Part shown: positions 43,287-53,094 of the stretch, piece after piece
How positions within the stretch are numbered: the first letter of the stretch is position 1
Layout of the letters: each line of letters starts with the position of its first letter
From: Pedobacter sp. HDW13
GTDB lineage: Bacteria; Bacteroidota; Bacteroidia; Sphingobacteriales; Sphingobacteriaceae
Direction: 5' to 3'
DNA: 64,000 bases
Assembly: GCF_011303555.1 (NCBI RefSeq)
Contig: NZ_CP049868.1
Coordinates: forward strand, 5,084,001-5,148,000
Notes under the pieces: model-generated
Databases searched by the model: none
What the model was told of the DNA's origin: nothing
Seen by the model: the letters and a program-made list of their open reading frames with translations, nothing else
Made by a program: the position numbers and the translations under genes

Positions 43287-46200
43287 CTACTTCACCACCT
43301 GAACCCATTTACCCGGCTGTGTTGCCGAAATATCATTGTTGTACATGGCTTCGCACTGTACTGCCGATAGGTAATATTTACCCAGATACGAGGCGTTTAG
43401 CAATACTTTATAAACCAAACTTTCACCTTCTCTTACATTAAAATAAGTAAAAACGCGATCATCGCGCATATCCTGATAAGTAAAAGGAGAGGAGGCCAGC
43501 ATACTTTGGTTATCATTTACGCGGGTATTGATAATTTCCCAACCCGAAGGGAAAATCTGTGTTAAGGCCATTTGCTCGTATAATCCCATTCTACCCGGGT
43601 TTTTAACGGTAACTTCTGCATAAAAATCAGTTCCCTGTTTTATCGTGCTTGGGTCTATCACCGTTCCGTTTAAGCGTTTGTAGATTACATTCATATCCAA
43701 AACATCAGGGCGGTTAGGCAGGAAGTTATTCTGTCCGGCAATAGGCTGTCCCGCTAAAACTAAACGAACAAACAGCACATTATTGCCATTATTGGCAACT
43801 GAGGCGGTGCTGCCTTTAAAGTTTACAGGCGTACTACTCATGTACTGGTTACTGTTAACCGGAGCCGATTTTCCATCCAAAACATATTGATATTGCAACT
43901 TGGCCGACGACTGGTTCGTTCCACAGAATTTGGCAATGGCCAATAAGCTGTATGCAGTGGTTTGGGTGCTGTACCAGGTGTTTTCGCCCAGTTTAGCCGC
44001 TAAAGGTTGCAATAGGCTTGCTGCTTTAGCTTTCTGTCCAAGTAGGGTAAGGGTTTCTAAAATCATGGCTTCATCGCGGATATCTGAACCATAGGTGCCG
44101 CCCAGTTGTTTATAGGCCTGCACGGAAGTATCTAATCCACGGATCATGTTTTGTGCCACCTCGTTTTGCCCGGCCAGTTTATAAGCTGCAGCCAAACGCC
44201 ATTTGGCTGCTACCGATAAATATTCGAAAGCTTTTAAGCGGTTCATGGCTGCCATTTCAGGTTTTTTAGCCAGGGCAAGCATGTATAAACGATAAGCCTG
44301 CAATAAATCGCCACCGTAAAAATTATTGCTGTTAGGTGCCCAGTTTGCTGCTTTTGATTTTTGGTAGCGTAAAAGATCCTCGAGCAGGCCAACCGGAAGC
44401 GTGTAACCTGCGTTTTGTGCTTCAATAAGGAAGTGACCAGCATAGTTGCTTCCCCATTCGTCGGCACTACCTTCGCCAGGCCAGTATGAGAGTCCACCTT
44501 CGGTAGTCTGAAAACCTTTAAGCCTGTTAATACCTGCTTTAATGTTTTTTTCTGTAGTGGCTTTTTGCTGCTCATTAAGTGCGCTCAATCTGTCGAGGTA
44601 TAATTGCGGGAAAATGCCTGAAGTAGTTTGCTCAATACAGCCGTGAGGATATTGAATGAGGTAACTTAACCGTTTGCTGAGACTAATGGCAGGGATCGAT
44701 GACACTTCGAGCGCGCCGGAATTGGTTCCTGTCATGCCGATTGGCAGGTAGTTTACTGCCCATTTGGTGTGCGGCTGAACCGTTGCTGATACCACATTGG
44801 TTACATAAGGATTTGGATTTCTGATATCCATTTCCACATCGTAATCAGTACGTTCGCCACCACTTGTTGCAATAACCTTTACTTTAGCAATACCCACAGT
44901 ATTCGGTGCTTTAACTTCAAAATAAGCCATTTGTTCGCCCGTTTGCTTGTAATACAGCTGCTGTTTATTGGTTCCCTGCACAATTAAGTTGCTGGCCTGC
45001 AACTGTACCGAAATATTTTTGAGGTTAGCTTCGGTAGCAAAAACAGTTACCGGAAGTGTAAAAGTTTCACCAGGACCAATTACCCGAGGTAAAGTGGCCA
45101 ACACCATTAAAGGTTTTTTTACCTGAACAGCTTTCTCAGCAAAACCATAAGCGGCATCCTGTCCAGCTACTACCATCGCCCTTACCGAACCGATATATTG
45201 TGGCAATTTAAATTTATGGGCTTTGCTTTCGCCTTTGCCAATGGTAAATGGTCCCATAAACTTAACCACGGCTTTAAAGCGGTTTGCTTTGGCCGGATTG
45301 AGGTTTTTATTGATGCTTCCATCGCCGCCAATACTTAAAATCCGTTCTAAATTTCCTCCCCATGCCCCCAGTACATAATCAAATAAATCCCAGGTTTTAA
45401 CGCCTAAACCTTCGCGGGCATAAAAGGCGCTGTGTGGATCGGGTGTTTTGAAACGGGTAAGATCGAGTAAACCTTCATCTACCAGAGCAATAGTATAAGT
45501 CATGGCTTTGCCGTTTTGCTCGCCTACGGTAATGGTATTTTCAGTCTCCGGCTTAATTTTATCGGCCATTTTGATGGTTGGCTTTAAAATGGTTTGCGGA
45601 TCTTCAACCGAAAGCGGAATGGCCCCATACATGCGAATTGGTAAGTCGTTCACCGTTTGGGCATGCGGCTGCAGGAGTGTAATGTTAGCGAAAACATTTG
45701 GTGCCATTTCTTTCTCTGCTTTAAATTTGAACTGGGTTTGTCCGGCTTTGGTATCTACCCAGAAGGTTTTAAGCACGCGGCTACCATTTTCAATAGAAAT
45801 TAATGCCCTTCCATCTTTTCCTGTAGGGATGGTGAGCGTAATATCTTCGCCCACTGTAAATTTCTCTTTGTTGGCGGTGAAAGAAAGCATAGAAGCTTCG
45901 GTTGGATTGCTTCCCTGTTCGCGTTGTGCCCAGCCCGGCCAATCTATATAAACAGATTTACCGGTAACATGGCCACCATTGATATCGCGTACCAAAATAA
46001 GGTAGCGGCCCCATTCAGGTTCATTAACGCGTAAATTCCAGCTTCCTTTACCGTTGGTAAGGTTAACCTGATGACTTTCTACCAGCTTATTGTATTGGTT
46101 TTGCGTAAAGTTGGCATATGTGTACTGATCATCTTGTTCCCACCACCAGCGCCACTGTGTTTTATACAGTTCTACCTGAACAGTTTTACTGCCGTTTAGC

Positions 46201-48878
46201 AGCCTGCCATCGGTATTTACATTTACAATTTCTATTTTATGATCCTGCCCGGTAACCAGCATGCCGCTTAAGCGGTCGCCTTTTGGCGGACGAACACCCA
46301 GATAGCTGCTATACACATGGTAGGGAATACTGAAATTATCGATACTGAAATTGCCTCCGGGTTCGAAAACCTTAGTGGTAAAGTTAGCCCTGAGTACGCC
46401 TGGCGCAGTGTTGTTTTCGTTTAGGTTGGTGTTAACCTGCGCTGAACCATTTTGATTTAAGGTGCCTTCGAATATCGTTTTAACCTGCGATTCGAAATTA
46501 ACTGTAGGGTTATCGAAGCTAAAGCCCTCAAAGCCTTTAAATTTAGTTTCGGTAGTGTTTAAGTTAACGTCGACTTTGGCCTTCAGGTTTTGGGCAACAG
46601 CACCGAAAAGCCACTTGGCCGAGAGGGTAGCAGCGGAGGTACCGGCTGTTAAATAGGGGCGGTTACCTACGTTGAAATCAATTTTAAGCCGGTTAGGCAT
46701 TACCGTCTCAATTTTGAGCGTTTTGGTAAAGGTAGCGCCACCAGCTTTTATTTTCGCCATCCAGTTACCGGTAGGTGCTGTATTATCGGTCGCCGTATTA
46801 AAAGTGTAGAAGCCGTTGAGCGGTTTGCCATTAATCAGCCGTTTATACAATTGACCTTTCGGGTTGTAAAATTCCATGGTTACGGGGTAGTTGGCCGGAA
46901 GTTTCTTTAGCTTATCTTCTAAAACAAAGGAAACAAACAGACTATCGCCGGGTCGCCAAACGCCACGTTCGCCATAAATAAAGCCTTTTAACCCACTTTG
47001 CACTACATCGCCACCAACATCAAAACGGCTTAGCGGTAGGGAACTACCATCATCAAGTTTTAAATAACCACGTTCTGAACCATTTTTGGCAATCAGTAAA
47101 AACGGCTGACGTTTTAAATCAAACTTCGCAAAGCCATCGCCATCAGTTTTTGTGGTGAAAATAATCTGTTTCTGGTAATCCATCAATTCCAGATTTACGC
47201 CGCTTAATGGTTTTGCCGTTAATAAATCGGTAGCCACCACTAACATCGAATTGTCGTTGCCACGTTTGGCCACCAAACCAATATTTGAAGCAATTAAGTT
47301 TCTGCTTGCCCAGCGTTGGTTGGTATAAAACGATGGGGTACATGGATTGTCCTTATCGTTCCATCTGTAGTTTGATGGATAATAGTTGTTGTAGCGTTGC
47401 CAGAAATCGTCGTCTTCATCAATTTTTTCGCCATAGCCTTCATAATCCCCATATTCGGCTCCGTCTTCACCTTCATTGGTTTTCTCTTCGCCAGCTTTGC
47501 AGTTGTAGGCATTGTATTCCTGCCTGAAAGCGATGGTAACGCGGTACATGGCCCCAGGCTCAGTGCGGATCATTTTATCCAGATCGAGTGTAAAACGGTT
47601 CTTTTTGTGCAGATTGAGCGCTTTATCCTCATCTAAACGTACTGTTTTTTGTAAAATAGGCTTGGCCACCCTGCGCAGTTCGTTGCCATCTTTATAGCTG
47701 TTCGTCTGGAAGAATTGTGGGATATTATTTTCGTAAATCTTAATTACGGTTACGTCTACAGCTTTCAGATTAATGGCTTCGAAAGGTAAAACCAGTTTAC
47801 CCGAATTAGGTAAAATAGATCCGCCACCTGCAATGGTTACCGCAGGTAGCTTATCTTCGAAAACCAGGTTGGCCATTTTACCGGTTGCCAGTTTTTTGCC
47901 ATTGATGTTTTCGATACCGGCGTTGGCATTCAACGCATAATTGCCTTTCAGTTCTTCAGCAGCGTAAACTTTAACCTGGCTGGCATCAATGGTATAGCGT
48001 AAATCGCTTAAATTACCCAGCGAGATCATACCGGTTAAATCTTGTCCCACGCCAATGGGCTCAGAAAACTGTACCAGGGCATAATCTTCTTCCCCTTGAA
48101 TGGCTTTAATGTCAAGAACTTCAAACTTATTCAGCGTCGGAACCCTGATTTCTTCGCTGCCTTTTTGCTCTGCATCAATAGCATCACCATCCCAGTCTAT
48201 TTTTAAAGTCTGGTCGCTGCCGGTTTTTTTAATGCTGTCGATCGTAAATTTTGAGGTGTTTTTAGCGGGGTCGTGCTGCCATTTCACCTTTAATTTCTGG
48301 TCGAAATCCAGTTCTATCGTTTTTTCTATCTTACTGGTTTCTTCTACATCGGCTGTAGCCACTTCACCAGTTAATTTCATGTAATCGAGTGCGGTATTGT
48401 TTTGCGAAACCAAGCCGTTTTGCGTGAGCATAATCCCTGGCGTGATTACTTTAAACTCAAAGTCGAAATCTTCGAGGCCCTTTTCCGTTGCCGAAACTTC
48501 GGATAGTTTAAAGGTAGCTTCGTAGTTTTTGCCTGGCTTAAGGTTTTCATCAGGCCTGAATTCTATGGTTTGGGGATCAATCCAATAAGCTTTTCCAGAA
48601 ATGGAAGGCGAGAAATCGAACAGATCGCGCGAATCGGCTTTGCCCAGATCCTGCATACCTGTTGCTGCATTGGCCAGATGCACGCGGATAAAACTTTTTT
48701 TAGAGATCGTACCCGAGGTGTAGGCCTCAATGTATTTGGCATAAGCCTGGTTTTCTTCGTTGGTTTTTTTCTTCTTGTTAAAATACACAAAAAGGATAGC
48801 GGCAATTGAAACAAGGAGCAAGCCGCCGAAGATAAATTTCTTTTTTGTTGATGATCGGTAACTAGATGGATTTTCCAT
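43287..48878 (-). CDS. Bacterial alpha-2-macroglobulin family protease inhibitor
   Basis: An 1863-residue periplasmic protein. A signal/membrane anchor (FIFGGLLLVSIAAILFVYF) is followed by tandem macroglobulin (MG) beta domains, including the GERGVWRPGDSLFVSFVL and NRPYLTAG segments. The thioester domain motif HGCIEQTTSGIFPQLY has Cys1414 and Gln1417 positioned to form the thiol ester. A C-terminal receptor-like beta domain ends TQPGKWVQVV. It traps attacking proteases by conformational change and covalent capture. It is encoded upstream of pbpC on the same strand, the known YfhM-PbpC pairing. The frame is open to 48932, but the ATG at 48878 (MENPSS) is chosen. A palindrome lies in the divergent promoter region. 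Confidence 0.95.
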   Translation of the reverse strand: MENPSSYRSSTKKKFIFGGLLLVSIAAILFVYFNKKKKTNEENQAYAKYIEAYTSGTISKKSFIRVHLANAATGMQDLGKADSRDLFDFSPSISGKAYWIDPQTIEFRPDENLKPGKNYEATFKLSEVSATEKGLEDFDFEFKVITPGIMLTQNGLVSQNNTALDYMKLTGEVATADVEETSKIEKTIELDFDQKLKVKWQHDPAKNTSKFTIDSIKKTGSDQTLKIDWDGDAIDAEQKGSEEIRVPTLNKFEVLDIKAIQGEEDYALVQFSEPIGVGQDLTGMISLGNLSDLRYTIDASQVKVYAAEELKGNYALNANAGIENINGKKLATGKMANLVFEDKLPAVTIAGGGSILPNSGKLVLPFEAINLKAVDVTVIKIYENNIPQFFQTNSYKDGNELRRVAKPILQKTVRLDEDKALNLHKKNRFTLDLDKMIRTEPGAMYRVTIAFRQEYNAYNCKAGEEKTNEGEDGAEYGDYEGYGEKIDEDDDFWQRYNNYYPSNYRWNDKDNPCTPSFYTNQRWASRNLIASNIGLVAKRGNDNSMLVVATDLLTAKPLSGVNLELMDYQKQIIFTTKTDGDGFAKFDLKRQPFLLIAKNGSERGYLKLDDGSSLPLSRFDVGGDVVQSGLKGFIYGERGVWRPGDSLFVSFVLEDKLKKLPANYPVTMEFYNPKGQLYKRLINGKPLNGFYTFNTATDNTAPTGNWMAKIKAGGATFTKTLKIETVMPNRLKIDFNVGNRPYLTAGTSAATLSAKWLFGAVAQNLKAKVDVNLNTTETKFKGFEGFSFDNPTVNFESQVKTIFEGTLNQNGSAQVNTNLNENNTAPGVLRANFTTKVFEPGGNFSIDNFSIPYHVYSSYLGVRPPKGDRLSGMLVTGQDHKIEIVNVNTDGRLLNGSKTVQVELYKTQWRWWWEQDDQYTYANFTQNQYNKLVESHQVNLTNGKGSWNLRVNEPEWGRYLILVRDINGGHVTGKSVYIDWPGWAQREQGSNPTEASMLSFTANKEKFTVGEDITLTIPTGKDGRALISIENGSRVLKTFWVDTKAGQTQFKFKAEKEMAPNVFANITLLQPHAQTVNDLPIRMYGAIPLSVEDPQTILKPTIKMADKIKPETENTITVGEQNGKAMTYTIALVDEGLLDLTRFKTPDPHSAFYAREGLGVKTWDLFDYVLGAWGGNLERILSIGGDGSINKNLNPAKANRFKAVVKFMGPFTIGKGESKAHKFKLPQYIGSVRAMVVAGQDAAYGFAEKAVQVKKPLMVLATLPRVIGPGETFTLPVTVFATEANLKNISVQLQASNLIVQGTNKQQLYYKQTGEQMAYFEVKAPNTVGIAKVKVIATSGGERTDYDVEMDIRNPNPYVTNVVSATVQPHTKWAVNYLPIGMTGTNSGALEVSSIPAISLSKRLSYLIQYPHGCIEQTTSGIFPQLYLDRLSALNEQQKATTEKNIKAGINRLKGFQTTEGGLSYWPGEGSADEWGSNYAGHFLIEAQNAGYTLPVGLLEDLLRYQKSKAANWAPNSNNFYGGDLLQAYRLYMLALAKKPEMAAMNRLKAFEYLSVAAKWRLAAAYKLAGQNEVAQNMIRGLDTSVQAYKQLGGTYGSDIRDEAMILETLTLLGQKAKAASLLQPLAAKLGENTWYSTQTTAYSLLAIAKFCGTNQSSAKLQYQYVLDGKSAPVNSNQYMSSTPVNFKGSTASVANNGNNVLFVRLVLAGQPIAGQNNFLPNRPDVLDMNVIYKRLNGTVIDPSTIKQGTDFYAEVTVKNPGRMGLYEQMALTQIFPSGWEIINTRVNDNQSMLASSPFTYQDMRDDRVFTYFNVREGESLVYKVLLNASYLGKYYLSAVQCEAMYNNDISATQPGKWVQVVK

Positions 48879-48943
48879 AGGTGATTTAGGTAATTTGAAT
48901 GAAAAATAACTAAAATTCACGTTAAATAGCATAATGTGGAAAA

Positions 48944-48989
48944 TTACCCTTGGGTAACTTGTTCCTTTCCATTCAATTGGATAAGTTTA
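48944..48989 (+). promoter_or_regulatory. Divergent regulatory region with 14-bp palindrome
   Basis: A palindrome, TTACCC-TT-GGGTAA (48944-48957), lies immediately before a promoter made of TTG (48959-48961) and TAAGTTTA (48982-48989, one mismatch to TAnnTTTG, 20-bp spacing) that would serve the gene at 49015. The region also contains the start side of the macroglobulin gene. Function inferred. Confidence 0.4.
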
Positions 48990-49014
48990 CGGCATCAATG
49001 AAATAGAACCAGAT

Positions 49015-49452
49015 ATGATAAAGAAACTTTTAATTTTTTCGGGCCTGTTATTTTCTGCTAGTTTTTGTTTTGCGCAAAAGGCGACTACAGAAAACGATGT
49101 TAATGCAGCCGTAAACAAGCTTATTGGCCTAATGATTAATCCTGATAGCATGGCTTTGGACAAATTGTTACTCAATAATTTGAGTTATGGTCACTCTAGT
49201 GGAAAAATACAAACTAAGCAGGAGTTTATGCATTCATTATTATCCGGCGAATCGGATTTTCTCGATGATATTATTCTGGGTGACCCGAAAACAATTATTC
49301 AAGGAAATACGGCTTTGGTAAGGCATAAATTAATGGCACAAACCAATGATAAGGGTGTAAGAGGGAGTGTAAATTTGTATATCCTTTTAATATGGAGTAA
49401 AGAAAAGGCAGGGTGGAAGTTACTGGGCAGACAAGCGGTTAAGGTACCTTAG
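49015..49452 (+). CDS. Exported NTF2-like (DUF4440-type) protein
   Basis: A 145-residue protein with a signal peptide (MIKKLLIFSGLLFSASFCFA). The mature part has the NTF2-like cone fold pattern: a helix with NAAVNKLIGLMINPDSMALD, strands LLLNNLSYGHSSGKIQTKQE and a pair of long strands ending SVNLYILLIWSKEKAGWKLL. Members act as small ligand-binding or non-catalytic scaffolds; no catalytic residues are evident. It is divergent from the macroglobulin gene. A repeat-rich segment follows. Confidence 0.78.
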   Translation: MIKKLLIFSGLLFSASFCFAQKATTENDVNAAVNKLIGLMINPDSMALDKLLLNNLSYGHSSGKIQTKQEFMHSLLSGESDFLDDIILGDPKTIIQGNTALVRHKLMAQTNDKGVRGSVNLYILLIWSKEKAGWKLLGRQAVKVP

Positions 49453-49456
49453 TTTA

Positions 49457-49566
49457 GTTTGGAGCTTGGAGCTTGGAGTTTGGAGTTTTCAGCTTTGGAT
49501 GCAGAAATAGCGAGCTTGCTAAAGCTACATGCCTGGAAACTCCAAACTCACCACCCCAAACTCCCA
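49457..49566. repeat. 7-bp tandem repeat with inverted partner
   Basis: Four perfect 7-bp units (GTTTGGA, GCTTGGA, GCTTGGA, GTTTGGA; 49457-49484) plus two degenerate units to 49499 are followed at about 49534-49566 by the inverse (GAAACTCCAAAC, CCCCAAACTCCC). The RNA could fold back over a loop of about 40 nt. It separates convergent genes and may act as a weak terminator. Confidence 0.65.
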
Positions 49567-49568
49567 AC

Positions 49569-49973
49569 TTATCTGATCATCACCCCAGGCCGGTTTACCA
49601 GCGGGATTTTAATCAAATTAGAATCGATAATGCTTTCGGGCAGAAAAATAAATTTCTTGTCGTAAATGGTACCATCGATATAATAGCTAAGCCAGTATTC
49701 GTTGGTTAAGCCAAAAACCTCGGGGTCTATTGCTTCAACGCCCGAAAAAGATTGGGCTTCCATATCGCCAATAAAATGTCTTAAAACAGAGGTTTTAACC
49801 TGTTTTCCATCTTTTTCACCATAACCTTTCGAGCTGATTAATACATTGGTAATGGGCTCGTTTTTTAAGTTAACAAGGTAAACGGTCCAGTTTTTTACCT
49901 CCGGTGTTTCGCTCATCAGCACAACGGCCATGGCAATATCTTCAACTGTATTTTCTGGTAAGTCTGATTTCAT
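49569..49973 (-). CDS. Conserved hypothetical protein downstream of topA
   Basis: A 134-residue soluble protein starting MKSDLPENTVEDIAMAVVL, followed by beta-rich NWTVYLVNLKNEPITNVLIS, SVLRHFIGDMEAQSFSGVEA and a closing DGTIYDKKFIFLPE segment. I do not know a function. The frame is open to 50045, but that start lies inside the topA terminator hairpin (50022-50054), so a start at 49973 (or 50018) is more credible. It follows topA on the same strand and may be cotranscribed by read-through. Confidence 0.75.
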   Translation of the reverse strand: MKSDLPENTVEDIAMAVVLMSETPEVKNWTVYLVNLKNEPITNVLISSKGYGEKDGKQVKTSVLRHFIGDMEAQSFSGVEAIDPEVFGLTNEYWLSYYIDGTIYDKKFIFLPESIIDSNLIKIPLVNRPGVMIR

Positions 49974-50021
49974 AAAAGTACTTTGTCGTAATGCTGAACT
50001 TGGTTTAGCACCGCTCATAAA

Positions 50022-50054
50022 ATAGAGACCCTGAAACAAGTTCAAGGTCTCTAT
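50022..50054 (-). terminator. Terminator of topA
   Basis: ATAGAGACCCTGAA and TTCAAGGTCTCTAT form a 14-bp stem over ACAAG (one G-U on the minus-strand RNA), followed on the minus strand by TTTTAT. It begins 8 bp after the topA stop codon. Confidence 0.82.
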
Positions 50055-50061
50055 GATTTAT

Positions 50062-52623
50062 TTATTTCTTTTTAGCTGCAGCCTTTTTAGCAGGAGCCTT
50101 TTTCTTTGCAGGTGCTTTTTTCTTCGTTTCGAAGGCGTTTGGCACTTGCTCTACAATCATCTTTTTAACTACTTCCAGATCAATATCGGCCAGTTCTTCT
50201 GGTGTATATTTTTGTTTGGTAGCCTCGTTGTTTCTCAGTTTCAGCATCAGTTTGCCAAAACGGATAAACGGTCCCCAACGGCCATTTTCGATCGAGATTT
50301 TCTCAGCATCCCAGGTTTTAATGTACCTGTTAGCCTCTTTTTCTACTTTTTTACCAATTAAGGTTTCAATATCGGCTTGTGTAAGGTTGTCGAAATCGTA
50401 ACCTTTAGCCGGGATATTGATAAATAAATCGTTCCATTTAATGAATGGACCAAAACGACCCTTTCCTTTGGTTACACCTAAACCTTCGTAATAGGCGATA
50501 GGGGCATCGTCATCCATTTTCTGACGGATAATTTCAACAGCCCTTTCGTAAGTAACCGACAGCGGCTCCTCGTTTTTAGGCAATGAAATGAAACTTTCGC
50601 CCCACTTTACATAAGGTCCGAAGCGGCCAACGCCAATTACCACTTCCTTACCCTCAAAATCAGGCAGCTGGAACGGTAATTTAAACAACTCTAAAGCATC
50701 AGCTAAAGTAATGGTGGCTACCGATTGGTTACGCATTAAGCTGGCATAACGTGGTTTTTCTTCCTCATCAAGCTCGCCAATTTGAACCAGCGGACCAAAT
50801 TTACCTACTTTGGTATAAACGTTTTTACCAGTAGCCGGATCAAGCCCCAATAAACGTTCGCCAGTAGCGCGTTCAGCCGTTTCCAGTGTTGTTTCTACCT
50901 CAGTATGGAAAGGGTTATAGAAAGAATGGAGCATTTTGGTCCACTCTTGTAAGCCCTGTGCAATCTCATCAAATTCTTTTTCAACCTTGGCGGTAAAGTT
51001 AAAATCAACAATTCCTTTAAAATGTGCTACCAGGAAATCGTTTACCACCTCACCAATATCGGTAGGGAAAAGTTTAGACTTTTCGGCACCGGTTATTTCT
51101 GATTTGGTTTCTTTTTTAACTTCGCCATTGGCTAAAGTAATGGCTGTAAATTTACGTTGTTTACCATCGCGGTCTTCTTTAACTACGTAACCACGGTTTT
51201 GTACCGTAGAAATAGTAGGCGCATAAGTAGACGGACGACCAATACCCAGTTCTTCTAATTTTTTAACCAGACTGGCCTCTGTATATCTTGCCGGCGGACG
51301 TGAATAACGTTCAGTAGCCTGCATTTCTCTTAAAAATAATTCCTGGCCTTTAGCTAAAGGAGGTAAAATAGCACCGCCTTCTTTTTCTTCGCCCTCTTCA
51401 TCATCTGTTGATTCGAGATAAACTTTTAAGAAACCGTCAAATTTCAATACTTCACCCTCAGCTACTAAATGCTCTTTACGAGTTGAAGCGGTAATTTGTG
51501 CAGTGGTTTTCTCAAACAAGGCCTCGCTCATTTGTGAGGCAATTGAACGTTTCCAGATCAAATCGTACAAACGTTTCTCTGAAATGTCGCCATCAACAGT
51601 ATGTCTGTCGAAATAAGTTGGACGGATGGCTTCGTGAGCCTCCTGTGCACCAGCCGATTTGGTTTTATAAACCCTTGGCTGGTGGTATTTTTCGCCGTAG
51701 GCCGATTTTATTTCGGCTGCAGCAGCATTTATAGCAGTTTCAGATAAGTTTACCGAGTCAGTTCTCATGTAAGTAATCTTACCTGCCTCGTATAATCTTT
51801 GGGCAACCTGCATGGTTCTGGCTACCGAAAAACCTAATTTTCGGGAAGCTTCCTGTTGTAGTGTTGAAGTAGTAAAAGGTGCCGCCGGATTACGTTTTGC
51901 CGGTTTGGTTTCCAAACTGCTAATGGCGAATGTTGCTTTGGCACAATCCTGAAGGTATTTTTCAGCATCAGCCTCGCTTTCGAAACGTTGTGGCAATTCG
52001 GCTTTAACCAGTTCTTTTCCTTTGCCAGTAGTAAACTGGGCGGTTATTTTATAGGCTGCAGTAGCATTAAAGTTTAAAACTTCTCTTTCTCTATCTACAA
52101 TTAAACGTACGGCAACAGATTGAACACGGCCTGCTGATAAAGATGGTTTTACCTTTTTCCATAAAACTGGTGAAAGCTCAAAACCAACCAGGCGATCTAA
52201 AACGCGGCGGGCTTGCTGCGCATTTACCAGGTTATAATCGATACCACGTGGGCTTTCGATGGCTTTTAAAATGGCAGGTTTGGTAATTTCATGAAAAACG
52301 ATACGTTTGGTTTTTTCTACTTTAAGGCCTAAAGTTTCGAATAAGTGCCACGAAATGGCTTCTCCCTCGCGGTCCTCATCGGATGCTAGCCATACCATTT
52401 CGGCATCCTTAGCAAGCTTTTTCAGTTCGGCAACCACATTCTTCTTATCGGCGGGTACCTCGTAGGTTTGGGCAAAATTATTTTTAATATCAATTGCCAT
52501 ATCGCCCTTCACTAAATCACGGATATGGCCATAGCTAGACTTCACCAGGAAATCTTTGCCTAAATAGCCTTCAATAGTTTTAGCTTTTGCGGGTGACTCG
52601 ACGATTAGTAAATTTTTTGCCAT
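50062..52623 (-). CDS. topA: DNA topoisomerase I
   Basis: An 853-residue type IA topoisomerase. The N-terminal Toprim domain has LLIVESPAKAKTIEGYLG and SDEDREGEAISWHLF, with the Mg-binding Asp residues in DEDRE. The central domain has the active-site Tyr285 in KITYMRTDSVNLS. Instead of Cys4 zinc fingers, the C-terminus carries several topo C-terminal repeats (KVGKFGPLVQIGE, GRFGPYVKWGE, GRFGPFIKWND, GRWGPFIRFGK) and a Lys/Ala-rich tail (KKAPAKKKAPAKKAAAKKK) that probably binds DNA. It relaxes negative supercoils. The zinc-free form is usual in Bacteroidota. Confidence 0.97.
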   Translation of the reverse strand: MAKNLLIVESPAKAKTIEGYLGKDFLVKSSYGHIRDLVKGDMAIDIKNNFAQTYEVPADKKNVVAELKKLAKDAEMVWLASDEDREGEAISWHLFETLGLKVEKTKRIVFHEITKPAILKAIESPRGIDYNLVNAQQARRVLDRLVGFELSPVLWKKVKPSLSAGRVQSVAVRLIVDREREVLNFNATAAYKITAQFTTGKGKELVKAELPQRFESEADAEKYLQDCAKATFAISSLETKPAKRNPAAPFTTSTLQQEASRKLGFSVARTMQVAQRLYEAGKITYMRTDSVNLSETAINAAAAEIKSAYGEKYHQPRVYKTKSAGAQEAHEAIRPTYFDRHTVDGDISEKRLYDLIWKRSIASQMSEALFEKTTAQITASTRKEHLVAEGEVLKFDGFLKVYLESTDDEEGEEKEGGAILPPLAKGQELFLREMQATERYSRPPARYTEASLVKKLEELGIGRPSTYAPTISTVQNRGYVVKEDRDGKQRKFTAITLANGEVKKETKSEITGAEKSKLFPTDIGEVVNDFLVAHFKGIVDFNFTAKVEKEFDEIAQGLQEWTKMLHSFYNPFHTEVETTLETAERATGERLLGLDPATGKNVYTKVGKFGPLVQIGELDEEEKPRYASLMRNQSVATITLADALELFKLPFQLPDFEGKEVVIGVGRFGPYVKWGESFISLPKNEEPLSVTYERAVEIIRQKMDDDAPIAYYEGLGVTKGKGRFGPFIKWNDLFINIPAKGYDFDNLTQADIETLIGKKVEKEANRYIKTWDAEKISIENGRWGPFIRFGKLMLKLRNNEATKQKYTPEELADIDLEVVKKMIVEQVPNAFETKKKAPAKKKAPAKKAAAKKK

Positions 52624-52830
52624 GAAATACGTTTTTGTGCAAATAAAGCTATAATTAAAGCATAAATCAAAACCTGATTAAAATTTAATACAAATTTTTT
52701 GCTGTTTTTTTTAGTGATCGTGATCATTTTTTTAAAAAAAACGGCTATAAATGAGTGGATTTAATCCTTTTTTAGATAGCAATGGCTTGGGATATTTAGA
52801 TTATAGTTAGTCTGCTTATGGAGATAAAAC

Positions 52831-52980
52831 CCCGGGCCTGTGTTCAGGCAAGCAGGCCGATGTTTTTGCATTCTCTCTCGTTTATAAACCCGATTGGACG
52901 GATGCTCCCGATTTTTCTATCGGAGCAGGAGGGAAAGCGGGCTGTTGCTGCCGAAATGTTGCTGGCTTTCATTTTGAAAA
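52831..52980. other. Structured intergenic element, possible ncRNA or dispersed repeat
   Basis: The 471-bp gap between divergent topA and the glutathione peroxidase gene contains a cluster of hairpins. GCCTG-TGTT-CAGGC lies at 52836-52849. TGCTCCCGAT (52903-52912) pairs with ATCGGAGCA (52919-52927, one base short). GAAAGC (52933-52938) pairs with GCTTTC (52975-52980), enclosing a GC-rich GGGCTGTTGCTGCCG stretch. The remainder is AT-rich with no gene; a short frame of 19 codons at 52751 is not credible. The layout resembles structured RNAs or palindromic repeats found between Bacteroidota genes, but no named family can be confirmed. Confidence 0.45.
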
Positions 52981-53094
52981 TTTGCAGTTTATAGATGATT
53001 GGTAGGCTTTTTTAGCCATCCATCTTACATTTTACAAGAACTTTACCCGTGTCGAAACTATTTGTAACTATATTCGTATATAAAATAAAAAACG

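Noticed and set aside
45502..45951. 149-codon frame antisense to the macroglobulin gene
   Set aside because: Shadow of a long real gene; no independent coding signal.
52751..52810. 19-codon frame in the topA/GPx gap
   Set aside because: Too short and without any support.
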